NCBI RefSeq assembly: GCF_000002515.2
Contig: NC_006037.1
Location: 744,001-808,000 of the forward strand
Origin: Kluyveromyces lactis
Taxonomy: Eukaryota > Ascomycota > Saccharomycetes > Saccharomycetales > Saccharomycetaceae
Reading direction: 5' to 3'
DNA: 64,000 nt
Below, in pieces: positions 10,348-19,440 of the stretch. The notes below the pieces were generated by a model. It did no database searches. It saw nothing but the letters and a program-made list of their open reading frames with translations, and was not told the origin of the DNA. The number at the start of each line of letters is the position of its first letter. The first letter of the stretch is position 1. The position numbers and the translations under genes are program-made.

Positions 10348-10419
10348 CACTCACGGTGGGGGTCGAACCCACAATCTTCTGATTAGAAGTCAGACGCGTT
10401 GCCATTACGCCACGCGAGC
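10348..10419 (-). tRNA. tRNA-Arg (anticodon TCT)
   Basis: This is a 72-nt intronless cloverleaf beginning GCTCGCGTGGCGTAATGGC. The anticodon loop is CTTCTAA (TCT anticodon) and the T-arm reads GTGGGTTCGACCCCCAC. T residues follow on the transcribed strand near 10335-10341. It is almost identical to S. cerevisiae tRNA-Arg(UCU). Confidence 0.97.
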
Positions 10420-10856
10420 TTAATGAATTGAATGAGATGAAAATATTCTCAGCTTGACTATATCAAAAGCATTAATCATGTGGTGACATGCTATAATGAG
10501 TTCAGTCAACTCAAAGCATATACACTGAGTATGTTACTTCATTCCAACTTATTCGAAGAGGTATATTTCAATTAGATTGAATAGTAGTCAATGCTATCAT
10601 TAAAATTCATAGTTCGTGAGTAGGTTGTGCCGTAGTCTTTTTTCCTTTCTGTTTATGATACAATAATTCCACAGGTTTGTTTTCAATTGGTATTAGCGAA
10701 GCCTCAATGCATCGAAAACTAAACTCGGTCAGGTACTTCTTTGAACAACAAATGAACCCGAAAGAGAGAAGCTGGTAGTTAATCCCGAGTAAATTCTCAA
10801 ACCCCGTTCCAATCTGCATACTGCCTGAATACTCTGTTCGCTTGTCAGTGCATTTA
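10420..10856. other. Intergenic region before PGS1
   Basis: This 437-bp spacer holds the PGS1 promoter. In S. cerevisiae the small intron-bearing gene VMA9 sits between LDB16 and PGS1; I looked for it here and found no matching exon or TACTAAC. I see no gene. Confidence 0.4.
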
Positions 10857-12479
10857 ATGTTTCACAGGTTGCGAAGTGGTATTGAAAGATTAACTTGCTT
10901 ACCAGTTTGGTCTAATACTTATAAAAGGCCAGTGAATACTCGACCAATAGTTGAGTCAGTGAAAAGCGTAAGTATGGCCACGGTTACTGAAGAATCTGAT
11001 CAGCAAGTTAGGAAGCTTAAATTAACCGGACAAGATGGAAATGGCTTCTTGGACATGGTAAAAGAGAAACTTTCGTTTCTCAATACAAAAGTGTACTTGA
11101 GACAAGGAGAAGTGGAAATACTTGATCATCCCGTTCAGTTTTATTCAACTTTAAAGAATAAAATCTCTGCTGCTCAAAACAGAGTGTTTATGGCATCTTT
11201 GTACTTGGGTAAAACTGAAAATGATCTTATCAACTGTATTTCAGATTCGCTAAAGAAGAATAAAGATTTGAAGGTATACTTTATGGTAGATGGATTAAGA
11301 GGTACCAGAGAGACTCCGAACAAATGCTCAGCTTCCTTGTTGGCTGAATTAGAGAAAGAATTCGGAGAGAGAGTAGAAATTAGGCTGTATAGAACACCAG
11401 AATTCGTTGGCTGGAAGACTTTGATCCCAAAGCGTTTCAACGAGGGCTTGGGTTTGCAACATATGAAAATATACGGTGTGGACGAAGAAGTGATATTAAG
11501 TGGGGCAAACCTATCCAATGATTATTTCACTAATAGACAAGATAGGTATTATGTTTTCAAAAATAAATTCCTTTCGGACTATTATTTCAAGGTTCATCAA
11601 TTAGTGAGTAAAATCAGTTACAGGGTTCGTCATGCTAATAACGAACAGAAATATCACCTTGAATGGCCAGAATCAAATGTAGCGGTTGAACCTTTGAAAG
11701 ATAAACATAAATTTATTGAAAAATGTTCGTCTATTTTCACTGATTTTTTAAGAGGACCATCATCTATGGGTAACGCACATCTGATCAAAGATTTTTCTCA
11801 ATATCCTACCATTGTCTATCCAGTTTCACAATTTACTCCACTATTCCAACCACATCATGATGTGTCAACAGAAAAACCGGGTGTCCTTTCCATCCTTTCT
11901 TGTCTTTCAAACCCCATGAGTAGATGGACGTTTACCGCTGGATATTTCAATATGCTCCCTGAAATAAAACAGCGTTTATTAGATTCTCCTTCGATTCAAG
12001 GACAAGTAATAACAGCTTCTCCATATGCCAATGGATTCTTCCAATCTCCAGGTGTCTCAGGTCATCTACCGGATGCATACCTATACCTTTCCCAAGGATT
12101 CTTGAAAGATGTTCATCGTCACGGAAAAGAAAACCACATCAAGTTAAGAGAATGGAAACATGGTATTGTAAATCAAGCAAACGGATGGTCATACCATGCA
12201 AAAGGTTTGTGGTTATCAGAGCCAGGTAATGATAAAAGGCCATGTTTGACTATTGTAGGATCTTCCAATTATACTAGAAGAGCATATTCTCTGGATATTG
12301 AAACAAACGCCATAGTTTTAACTAAAGATGAGCAATTAAAAACTGCAATGCAGAACGAAATAGATAACCTCTTGAAGAATACCAAAGAAGTGACATTAGG
12401 TTCCTTCGAAGAAGATCCCGATAGACATATAAGTACCGGGGTTAAACTAGCAACGAAGATTCTGGGAAACAGACTATGA
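10857..12479 (+). CDS. PGS1: Phosphatidylglycerophosphate synthase (mitochondrial)
   Basis: Pgs1 makes phosphatidylglycerophosphate from CDP-diacylglycerol and glycerol-3-phosphate, the committed step of cardiolipin synthesis in the mitochondrial inner membrane. The 540-residue protein belongs to the phospholipase D superfamily. The two HxK active-site motifs are visible at HMKIYG (H202) and HAKGLW (H447), each followed by a GxxN/SSN-type strand (SGANLSNDYF, GSSNYTRR). The N-terminus MFHRLRSGIERLTCLPVW is basic and amphipathic, as in a mitochondrial presequence. The start is the ATG at 10857; the frame upstream has only a TTG. It is orthologous in position to YCL004W. Confidence 0.95.
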   Translation: MFHRLRSGIERLTCLPVWSNTYKRPVNTRPIVESVKSVSMATVTEESDQQVRKLKLTGQDGNGFLDMVKEKLSFLNTKVYLRQGEVEILDHPVQFYSTLKNKISAAQNRVFMASLYLGKTENDLINCISDSLKKNKDLKVYFMVDGLRGTRETPNKCSASLLAELEKEFGERVEIRLYRTPEFVGWKTLIPKRFNEGLGLQHMKIYGVDEEVILSGANLSNDYFTNRQDRYYVFKNKFLSDYYFKVHQLVSKISYRVRHANNEQKYHLEWPESNVAVEPLKDKHKFIEKCSSIFTDFLRGPSSMGNAHLIKDFSQYPTIVYPVSQFTPLFQPHHDVSTEKPGVLSILSCLSNPMSRWTFTAGYFNMLPEIKQRLLDSPSIQGQVITASPYANGFFQSPGVSGHLPDAYLYLSQGFLKDVHRHGKENHIKLREWKHGIVNQANGWSYHAKGLWLSEPGNDKRPCLTIVGSSNYTRRAYSLDIETNAIVLTKDEQLKTAMQNEIDNLLKNTKEVTLGSFEEDPDRHISTGVKLATKILGNRL

Positions 12480-12583
12480 GGATTTTATCTTCATCAGATC
12501 TCTTGACAATTCTCCCTCAAATGCCATCACTTGTGTATATTTCATTCAAATCTATGTAAATACCCTATGGATCTTTCATCATA

Positions 12584-13510
12584 CTATGTCCTCTTTGGTA
12601 AATATGGACTATTTTTTATATAGAGGTACTGTGCTTGGTATAATATAAGCAAAACGGACATCGTTTGACATATGAAAACAAATAGCGGATAAGAGTTCCA
12701 AGGTACCAAAAAAAAATTGGTCGCATCAGTACTATTCACGTAAAGGCTCAGTACACCCGCTACAGAGGAAACCAGACTCATTATAACAAACTTAGATGAT
12801 AAACCCTTAGTACAATTTCCCATCCAGTTCAATGAAATTTGCGGTACAAATTTGACACATTGAAAAAATTGAACATTAACCCAAATATAGTTTACGTGCT
12901 CAACATAAAATATACCGAACTTACCCATGTCTGATTCGGGCAAATACACTGTCGAGCACGCCAGGGTAAACACATGGAATACCATGCATAAAGCCAATGT
13001 CCAAAATAGATATACGGAAAACCCTTGATGTATGTGCTTAGTTTTCCTGTAATTGATAAGTTGCTTCATCACTTTAAGATTGAAATAGATCATCCCAGTT
13101 TCGGCCATCAAGAGAAAGAAATTTACAACCACTTTCTGTCCGTCCAGCGGATAAAACAATGGAAATCTGTTGGCCAATTGCTTCCTTATTAATGGTGAGA
13201 ACATATACTGCAGACTTATGTAAATCATCATCAATCGAGATATTATGTCTAATGCATACATATCATAGGACAATCCATAAATCGATTTATGAAGTCTATC
13301 ATACCGTTTCTGATATAGTACACCAACTGACTGCAGTAAAATTAGAAGGATAGACTCCATCATTAATTGTTAGTATATCATTTTATCAAGATCATAAGAG
13401 CAAACACTTAGAAATAGAAGGCTTTTGATTCAGTGTGTTCTAATGATAAAAATAACCACCAAATCACATACACTTGCAACCACGCTGAAACATTGTAATA
13501 GGACCCTCAT
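12584..13510 (-). CDS. Multi-pass membrane protein, YCL002C orthologue (two exons)
   Basis: This is a membrane protein of unknown biochemical role. The proposed gene has exon 1 at 13472-13510 (ATG at 13510; MRVLLQCFSVVAS), an intron at 13331-13471, and exon 2 at 12584-13330, giving 261 residues. The exon 2 frame alone begins with an ATG at 13363, but that ATG lies just after a TACTAAC branch site and is probably intronic. About six to seven hydrophobic segments are visible, with the GLSYDMYALDI segment resembling a PQ-loop protein. Identity rests on position between PGS1 and RER1, as for YCL002C, whose S. cerevisiae copy also has an intron as I recall. Confidence 0.7.
13331..13471 (-). other. 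Probable intron in the YCL002C orthologue
   Basis: On the minus strand the 5' splice site is GTATGT (13471-13466), the branch site is TACTAAC (13375-13369), and the acceptor is CAG (13333-13331), 39 nt from the branch A. The intron is 141 nt and phase 0. An earlier in-frame GAG at 13357-13355 could act as acceptor instead, adding 8 residues, but it is a poor acceptor and close to the branch site. Confidence 0.75.
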
Positions 13511-14041
13511 ATTGTCATCCACTAAAAATACCCTTCCTGTTTAATTCAGCATCCGATCAGATTAATTTCATCGAACCGTTTCCTTTTACCTTTTATCTTT
13601 GAAATATGACGAGCGTAACAGAAAGCCTCAAATATGGTGAAACTTATCGATAATTGTTTAAGTTATAATTATCCAATTCTAGAGCCTACACAATTAGTTT
13701 TACAACGGATAATTGGTTCGTATCTTCATCTTTATCTTCAATATATACCTGATAGTTCAATTGCTCATTGAAATGTAAAGAATAAAGCATAATGAAATGG
13801 AAAATCGAAATTCCAAAATCGAAACTATAAAAAAAATATCTTGAACGCATTCAGATTTCAGCCCAAAGAACAGCAATGCGTTTATAAAAGATAGATTCAT
13901 ACTGTCTGTAATCAGAATAAACTCGATCCCCTTACACAATACTTTGGTTATTTTCGAGTTAAAGTGAGATAGAAGATTGCTTTGTGAGATAATTGTAATC
14001 GTTTAAACAAATAAAGTTTATTAAAGTGGCTAAATTTAACA
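13511..14041. other. Divergent spacer, YCL002C orthologue / RER1
   Basis: This 531-bp AT-rich region must hold promoters for both flanking divergent genes. I see no distinctive motif and no gene. Confidence 0.4.
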
Positions 14042-14590
14042 ATGGATTTGAATACTGAAGAAGCATCTGCGGACAAACTCACTTCAGAGATTAGGAGGAT
14101 TGGAACGCTATATCAGTATTATCTAGACCAGCTTACGCCTCATGTAAAATACAGGTGGGCTGCGCTTGGAGGTTTGGTGTTTTTATTTATAGTACGCATA
14201 GTTATCAGTCAGGGCTGGTACGTTGTGTGTTATGCTCTCGGAATCTATCTATTGAACCAATTCTTGGCCTTTTTAACACCAAAATTCGATGTTTCTTTAC
14301 AGCAAAATGAACAAAATGAAGAGATGGAAGCAGGTGAAATGACCGACGAATTCCGTCCGTTTATTAGAAGATTACCAGAATTCAAATTCTGGCACAATTC
14401 CATCAGAGCAGCTGTCTTGTGTTTCTTCATGACTTTCTTCTCTGTATTTGACATTCCTGTGTTCTGGCCTATTTTACTGATGTACTTCATCGTGCTTTTC
14501 GCGTTGACCATGAGAAGACAGATAAATCATATGATTAAGTATAAATACGTGCCTCTCGATATTGGCAAGAAGAAGTACGCTTCTAAATGA
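14042..14590 (+). CDS. RER1: ER retrieval receptor
   Basis: Rer1 sorts ER membrane proteins and unassembled subunits back from the cis-Golgi in COPI vesicles. The 182-residue product has the four-helix layout of the family. Paired hydrophobic segments lie near residues 38-58 and 61-76 and near 119-136 and 138-156. The conserved signatures YQYYLDQLTPHVKYRWA (near 21-37) and EFRPFIRRLPEFKFWH (near 101-116) are present. The tail is lysine-rich (GKKKYASK). Size matches S. cerevisiae Rer1 (188). In S. cerevisiae RER1 is YCL001W, the gene next to CEN3, which fits the centromere found 1.8 kb downstream here. Confidence 0.97.
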   Translation: MDLNTEEASADKLTSEIRRIGTLYQYYLDQLTPHVKYRWAALGGLVFLFIVRIVISQGWYVVCYALGIYLLNQFLAFLTPKFDVSLQQNEQNEEMEAGEMTDEFRPFIRRLPEFKFWHNSIRAAVLCFFMTFFSVFDIPVFWPILLMYFIVLFALTMRRQINHMIKYKYVPLDIGKKKYASK

Positions 14591-14932
14591 ATGACTGAAA
14601 AGCCTTTAGCATACTATATATATATATAATTGTATATTATGTCATATTATAAGATATCGATAACAACTGCAAGTTATTTTACACATTAAGCCATACGAAC
14701 AAACTTTTGTCAATGTAATTGTCCATGTAACTTACCTAGTTGCTTCTTCTCTTCGGTATCTTCATGGCAAACCTTTTTTTTTCAAAGCTTAAAAATGAAA
14801 TCTGACTATAAATCATGAAATAAAGAGGTATTGGCAAAAGCATACCTTATACACCTGACAGCAATTTATTGAAACAGCACTTAATACAGAACGTACCCAA
14901 AGAGGTGTCTCAAGTTAACGGGTAAAGAAGCA
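14591..14932. other. Spacer RER1-DOM34
   Basis: This 342-bp AT-rich spacer holds the RER1 3' end and the DOM34 promoter. A TATATATATATAA tract lies just after RER1. I see no gene. Confidence 0.4.
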
Positions 14933-16099
14933 ATGAGGTTAATCAATAAAGTGACCGGTTCACACAGTGGGGAAAGAGCCATTTTGACTCTTCAACCTCA
15001 GGATAAAGAAGATTTATTCACACTGTACAACATTATCAATACTGATGATGAGATCATCTTTAAGAAGAAAGTCACATCCAAGACAGAGGAAGGGGGTAAG
15101 AAGAAAGCGACACAGCTTGAAAAATTGAGAATCAAAGTCGTCTCTTCAGAGTTTGAGCCTCAACATGAATTTCTAAGGTATAAAGGTGTCACTACGGAAG
15201 ATGATTATTCGAATGCTAACCAGGATTTGCCAGTGGGTAAATTCTTCAGTTTCACCATCGATTTCTCTTACCCATTCACATTGATCAAAGATGATTACAA
15301 TTCATACGTGGATAATCTCGTAAAACAAGCTTGTAATATTGAGGGTCGTTCTGATATGGCAGCTGTTGTCTTACAAGAAGGTATTTCCCACATTTGCTTG
15401 ATCAATTCATTCTCTACGGTATTAAAGCATAAGATCGAATATAGCATTCCAAAGAAGAAGAGAGGTACAGATATAATGAAGTTTGATGACAAGGTAGAGA
15501 AATTTTACAGAGCCACTTATGCGTCCATGGTTAGACATTTCGATTTTGACACACTGAAATGCATCATAATTTGTTCACCAGGGTTTTACGCAAAGACTTT
15601 ATATGACAAGGTAATGCAATATGCACAAGAAGATCAGAATAAAAAAATCCTTGCAAATACTGGCAAGTTTTTGGTCGCACATTGCTCTACAGGATACTTA
15701 CAAGGTATAGATGAGGTATTAAAGGATCCGGCTTATAAACATAAGCTTGAAGATGCAAAAAATTCAAAGGAAGCCTTGGTAATGGACGATTTTTTGGATC
15801 ATTTAAACAAAGATGATTTCAAAGCTTGGTATGGTGAACATGAGATCACAAAAGCGGCTGAGCTTGCTGCTATTGATACTTTGTTAATTTCAGATTCATG
15901 GATGCGGTCAGATGATGTTAATGTTAGGAAAAAATCATTAAATCTTATCAATGAAGTGGAACAAACCGGTGGTAAAGCTTATATCTTCAGTTCACTACAC
16001 AATATTGGCGAAGAGTTAGATCGTCTAACCGGGCTCGCTTGTATTTTGAAATATCCGGTTCCAGATTTGGACGAAGATATTGATGAGGAAGAAGAATGA
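14933..16099 (+). CDS. DOM34: Ribosome rescue factor (Pelota/Dom34)
   Basis: Dom34 enters the empty A site of stalled ribosomes with the GTPase Hbs1 and splits them with Rli1 in no-go and non-stop decay. The 388-residue product aligns over its length with yeast Dom34 (386). It has an N-terminal Sm-like domain (residues 1-130), a central domain beginning with AAVVLQEGISHICLI (about 143-157), and a C-terminal eRF1-like domain ending in LTGLACILKYPVPDLDED. As expected, it lacks the GGQ and NIKS motifs of eRF1. In S. cerevisiae DOM34 is YNL001W, next to CEN14; here the centromere begins about 300 bp downstream. Confidence 0.97.
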   Translation: MRLINKVTGSHSGERAILTLQPQDKEDLFTLYNIINTDDEIIFKKKVTSKTEEGGKKKATQLEKLRIKVVSSEFEPQHEFLRYKGVTTEDDYSNANQDLPVGKFFSFTIDFSYPFTLIKDDYNSYVDNLVKQACNIEGRSDMAAVVLQEGISHICLINSFSTVLKHKIEYSIPKKKRGTDIMKFDDKVEKFYRATYASMVRHFDFDTLKCIIICSPGFYAKTLYDKVMQYAQEDQNKKILANTGKFLVAHCSTGYLQGIDEVLKDPAYKHKLEDAKNSKEALVMDDFLDHLNKDDFKAWYGEHEITKAAELAAIDTLLISDSWMRSDDVNVRKKSLNLINEVEQTGGKAYIFSSLHNIGEELDRLTGLACILKYPVPDLDEDIDEEEE

Positions 16100-16195
16100 A
16101 GAGGAGTAAATGATTTTAATTAGAATATAATGGATTCATTGGAATATACTAAAATAATTCAATTACATCATATAAACTACCTTAATTAAAATTAT

Positions 16196-16285
16196 AATAA
16201 ATAAAAACAGAAATAAAGAAAAAAAAATAATAAAAGAAAATAAGAACAAAAATGTAAGAAAAATAATAATAAAAATACACTATCA
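16196..16285. other. Purine-rich A/T tract, candidate CDE0 region
   Basis: This is an almost pure A-rich tract (runs of AAATAATAA and AAAAATA type) about 120-210 bp before CDEI. K. lactis centromeres were reported to contain an extra AT-rich element, CDE0, roughly 150 bp upstream of CDEI. The position fits; the sequence is too simple to identify with confidence. Confidence 0.4.
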
Positions 16286-16403
16286 AGTAGCGACTTTGGC
16301 CCAAACCTTATTTGAATAGTTGTATTAGGTTTGCATTAATATATTGCTTACACATCTGATTGTTAACTAAATTTCAAGTTTTGAACAAAAGAGTCAAACT
16401 TCT

Positions 16404-16599
16404 TGCACGTGATTTGATGTTTTTAAAGTTATCCATTTTAATATTTTTATTATTTATTTTAAACTTTTCTCTATTTTTAAGAAGAAATATATATTGTTTT
16501 AATTTATTTTGAAAAAATCATTTTTAAACTATACTTGAGTATAAGAATTTATTCTAAAACAAAAATTATTTGTTGCTTTATGTTTCCGAAAATTATTTT
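16404..16599 (+). other. CEN: Point centromere (CDEI-CDEII-CDEIII)
   Basis: The order and spacing are those of a K. lactis-type point centromere. CDEI is TGCACGTGA at 16404-16412, with the CACGTG core intact and two mismatches to ATCACGTGA. CDEII is 16413-16573, 161 bp, about 87% A+T by hand count. CDEIII is 16574-16599, containing TTTATGTTTCCGAAAATTA, which agrees with the K. lactis consensus as I know it and has the essential central CCG at 16586-16588. It should be bound by Cbf1 at CDEI, the Cse4 nucleosome at CDEII and the CBF3 complex at CDEIII. Flanking DOM34 and RER1 are centromere-adjacent genes in S. cerevisiae as well. Confidence 0.93.
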
Positions 16600-17148
16600 A
16601 TTATTTATGTGAATTATTATTATGAAATTGTCATGCAATATATGTTGATAGATGTTTGTTACTATTAAATAAATGAATAGCATTATAGATGTTCTGAAAC
16701 AGCATAGGTTTGAATAATAGCATTTATTTCCACTAAGACGCGTGCAATTTAATATTATTTCTCATAGGAGTAGTATTATTTTTGATAAATTATTTTTTTA
16801 AAATTAAGTATAATGGTGGGAAGAAGTGATTGTTAATATATGCAGGATATTCTGCAAGTGTACACACGGCTCTAAGTGAAACAACTCAACTCACTCGGAA
16901 TTACGAGTTATCAGATTAACCATTTCAACCAAAGTAAAGGTTGAAAGATAAATTGACGTTGAACACTATATTCGAAAGCATTTATGATGTCGCTCCGGTT
17001 CTTTAATATTTGATGCCCTCTATACTCTATAAGCATATATAAATATATCCTACATTCATGAACACTTCTAAGTAAAGAAAAAGGACAATGCGATTGAAAA
17101 ATATTGGTTTGGAAAGACTGCGAGATAACACGATAATATTTTGAACGT

Positions 17149-18084
17149 TCAGTAATCTAGCAACCTGTTATTGTTATCCTTTTCAAGTTGAATATTGGTC
17201 ATGCTTATTTGATAATCGTTACTATTAGTTGAATATTTCGAATATGTTTCACTGTCATGAATAATATCTTTAAGTACCGGACGATGTGAATTACAGTTTA
17301 CCGTTTTCAGCATGTGAGTGTTCTCTTTCAACTCACTAATAAATGATGATGTAATAAGTGGGTCAGAGTTCGAGCATCTTATGTTGGCTAACCATTCTTC
17401 TTCCGTAATCGTGATGTTAGTCGGCAAAATGTGTTCGTCATTCGTTTGTAGAACATCACTAATCGAACGATCAGCTGTTGTAAGAAAACCAGAAAACGTA
17501 TGGGGCTTGCCGATACATGCTGAAAGTCTTCCGACAGAAAGAAGTGATTTTTCAGTCAAATAAACATCTCGTTGAGAGTATATTGAAGATGATTCAACTA
17601 TGGAAGCGGGGTCACAATTCGTAATTGTCTCTCTCTTCATGGATATGTCCCACGGAATTGGCTCAACGAATTGGGGTATGGGATTGGATTGATTTTCAAT
17701 AACTAATGTACCATCATACATCACTGCATCATATACTTGAGCCTTCAGATTACCATTTACGGTCGCCTTGTCATTCGAGAGCACCCCATTATTTGTTCTC
17801 GTTTTGAAGTCAAGAAACCAATGGAGCATACGTTTCTTAGGTTTTTTGTCACGAAATAAAACGGAAGATTGCTCAAAATCGCCAGGTTTTGTATTGAATT
17901 GATCATCGTTAATTGTATGCGTTGAGTATCGTGTAGTTAATACTTTGGCGAAATTATTTTTGTCCTCCCTGCTGAGTCGGAGCTTCAATTGGTGTAATTT
18001 AGAAGCTAACTTTTCGTTAGACTCATGTAACGCTCTCTTAAGTCTATCTCTTTTTCTTTCGGCACAAGCGACTAATTTTGTCAT
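17149..18084 (-). CDS. Unrecognised protein next to the centromere
   Basis: This is an uninterrupted 311-codon frame starting at the ATG at 18084. I do not recognise it. The first 50 residues are strongly basic and helical (ERKRDRLKRALHESNEKL, then LHQLKLRLSRED), which could form a short coiled coil or bind nucleic acid. The rest is polar, rich in Ser, Thr and Asn, with no membrane segment and no clear domain, as in a mostly disordered regulatory protein. It lies between the centromere and EFM5, tail toward the centromere. Its length and position make it a likely real, fast-evolving gene; it could be a spindle or kinetochore protein, but nothing in the sequence proves that. Confidence 0.6.
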   Translation of the reverse strand: MTKLVACAERKRDRLKRALHESNEKLASKLHQLKLRLSREDKNNFAKVLTTRYSTHTINDDQFNTKPGDFEQSSVLFRDKKPKKRMLHWFLDFKTRTNNGVLSNDKATVNGNLKAQVYDAVMYDGTLVIENQSNPIPQFVEPIPWDISMKRETITNCDPASIVESSSIYSQRDVYLTEKSLLSVGRLSACIGKPHTFSGFLTTADRSISDVLQTNDEHILPTNITITEEEWLANIRCSNSDPLITSSFISELKENTHMLKTVNCNSHRPVLKDIIHDSETYSKYSTNSNDYQISMTNIQLEKDNNNRLLDY

Positions 18085-18699
18085 AATTGGATTCAGTTCA
18101 CCGCAATTGTGTTATGTTCATATGAAGACACTTTCACTTCCTGATCTCCTTTGAATACTGCTTTCTCAGAACAATTTGTTCAGCGGAAGATTTCGTACCC
18201 AGATGAAAATCCAAAGGCGATGACCTTTATCATAGCCATAGAATAAACCTATCCCCAGATTATACTTACGGCAGTTTTGCAGCTTCACATATCCTTCTTT
18301 AAGTAAGTCTTTTTTTCCAAACTGAACTAATGACGCAAAAGAGTATTGTCGTTTGAATTGTGTCAAGTATTTTAATAGGACAAGTAGCTTAGTCCTAAAT
18401 ATACTCAAACAGTTCAAGTAAAAAGAGAGGTAACGGACGAGCGACCAATCTAATTTGGGCACTCCTATCATGTATAAATTTCTCATTGTCGCTATATTTT
18501 AGGAGAGAAAAGACAGCCCGAACAATGATCAACTTTTCAGTAGTGTTTAATACACAGGAATGGTTGAGACTTGAAAAATATCTGAGAAAATACAGATTCA
18601 AAACGAGATAAATTATCAATGCCCTTGGCTAAGTATATATACAGATAATTACCACTTGTTATGTTTCAGCTTTTTTCTTTATTACCTTTCTATAAGTAT
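18085..18699. other. Spacer between unrecognised gene and EFM5
   Basis: This 615-bp spacer holds the promoter of the 311-codon gene and the EFM5 3' end. Two overlapping minus-strand frames of 106 codons (18166-18486) and 74 codons (18395-18619) occur but have no recognisable features. A small gene cannot be excluded. Confidence 0.4.
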
Positions 18700-19440
18700 T
18701 TACTCAGAGAACTTCCATTGATCCCACTCAAAATTAGCGTAGCATCTAAATTCGTTGCTTAATCCATTAGCATGCTCTGGATAGAAAGTAGTAATTTTAG
18801 TATCTGGGTAAACTTTGGCAATAACTTCTGACATTCTTTCACCGGTGCATGACATTAGTCTGTGTTTTGGGACCCCCTTGGAAGTTTTTTCATCAGTTTT
18901 TGGAGCCAGTAGTGCTTTGGCAGTGATAGAAGAATTTGTTTGACAATGTTCGTTCAAGAAAGGAGGATCGATCAAAAGTCTATCTACTTTCCCTTTCAAC
19001 TTATCATCAAAATCTAGAGGATTAGCGAAGTCATAGAAGAAGAACTTGTCTTCACCAGCCAAGAGTGAGAATCTTTTATCGAACTCAAACAAATAAATGT
19101 GTTTAGTTGGAATTTCGGAATCCGGTTTCTTCAAGATAGCTGCATAAACAGATGGTGCACTAACAACAGCAATAACTGTGTCTTCATCAGCACCTTCCAA
19201 GAGCGCCTCTGCCAAAGTATCAGCCGTATTATCGCTGTACCAGAATTGGGATAATTGCCAATCTTCTTTGAAAAGGTCCATACCTTGCTGTCTTTTCTTT
19301 CTTTCATACTCTTCATCGGCCTGATTCATCATCTTCTGGAACTCTTCTTCCCTTTGTTGCTCCTCATTTCTAAAGGCCTGCAAAGCAGCAAGAGTATGCG
19401 ACGATAGCTGTAACTCCCCATCGGATTCGGAGTCAGACAT
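18700..19440 (-). CDS. EFM5: eEF1A lysine methyltransferase
   Basis: Efm5 is an AdoMet-dependent methyltransferase that methylates a lysine of translation elongation factor eEF1A. The 246-residue product has the acidic N-terminus MSDSESDGELQLSSHTLAAL, a charged helix (residues 23-50), and the family core EDWQLSQFWYSDNTADTLAEA (about 60-80). The N6-methyltransferase-type motif DPPF lies at D158-F161, followed by LNEHCQTNSSITAKALLAP and the C-terminal GLSNEFRCYANFEWD. It matches YGR001C end to end without an intron. YGR001C is adjacent to CEN7 in S. cerevisiae; here it is about 2.1 kb from the centromere. Confidence 0.95.
   Translation of the reverse strand: MSDSESDGELQLSSHTLAALQAFRNEEQQREEEFQKMMNQADEEYERKKRQQGMDLFKEDWQLSQFWYSDNTADTLAEALLEGADEDTVIAVVSAPSVYAAILKKPDSEIPTKHIYLFEFDKRFSLLAGEDKFFFYDFANPLDFDDKLKGKVDRLLIDPPFLNEHCQTNSSITAKALLAPKTDEKTSKGVPKHRLMSCTGERMSEVIAKVYPDTKITTFYPEHANGLSNEFRCYANFEWDQWKFSE

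Larger units (their letters stand above)
16100..17148. other. Pericentromeric AT-rich region
   Basis: This 1.05-kb gene-free stretch runs between DOM34 and the next gene and includes the centromere (16404-16599). It is the most AT-rich part of the window. No open frame of note occurs. Confidence 0.8.

Noticed and set aside
10162-10856. Expected VMA9 (small intron-bearing V-ATPase gene) between LDB16 and PGS1
   Set aside because: No matching hydrophobic exon, GTATGT-TACTAAC pair or frame was found; it is probably elsewhere in this genome.
18166-18486. 106-codon minus-strand frame between the unknown gene and EFM5
   Set aside because: It overlaps another frame (18395-18619), has no recognised motif and lies in a promoter region. 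Left as possible but unsupported.
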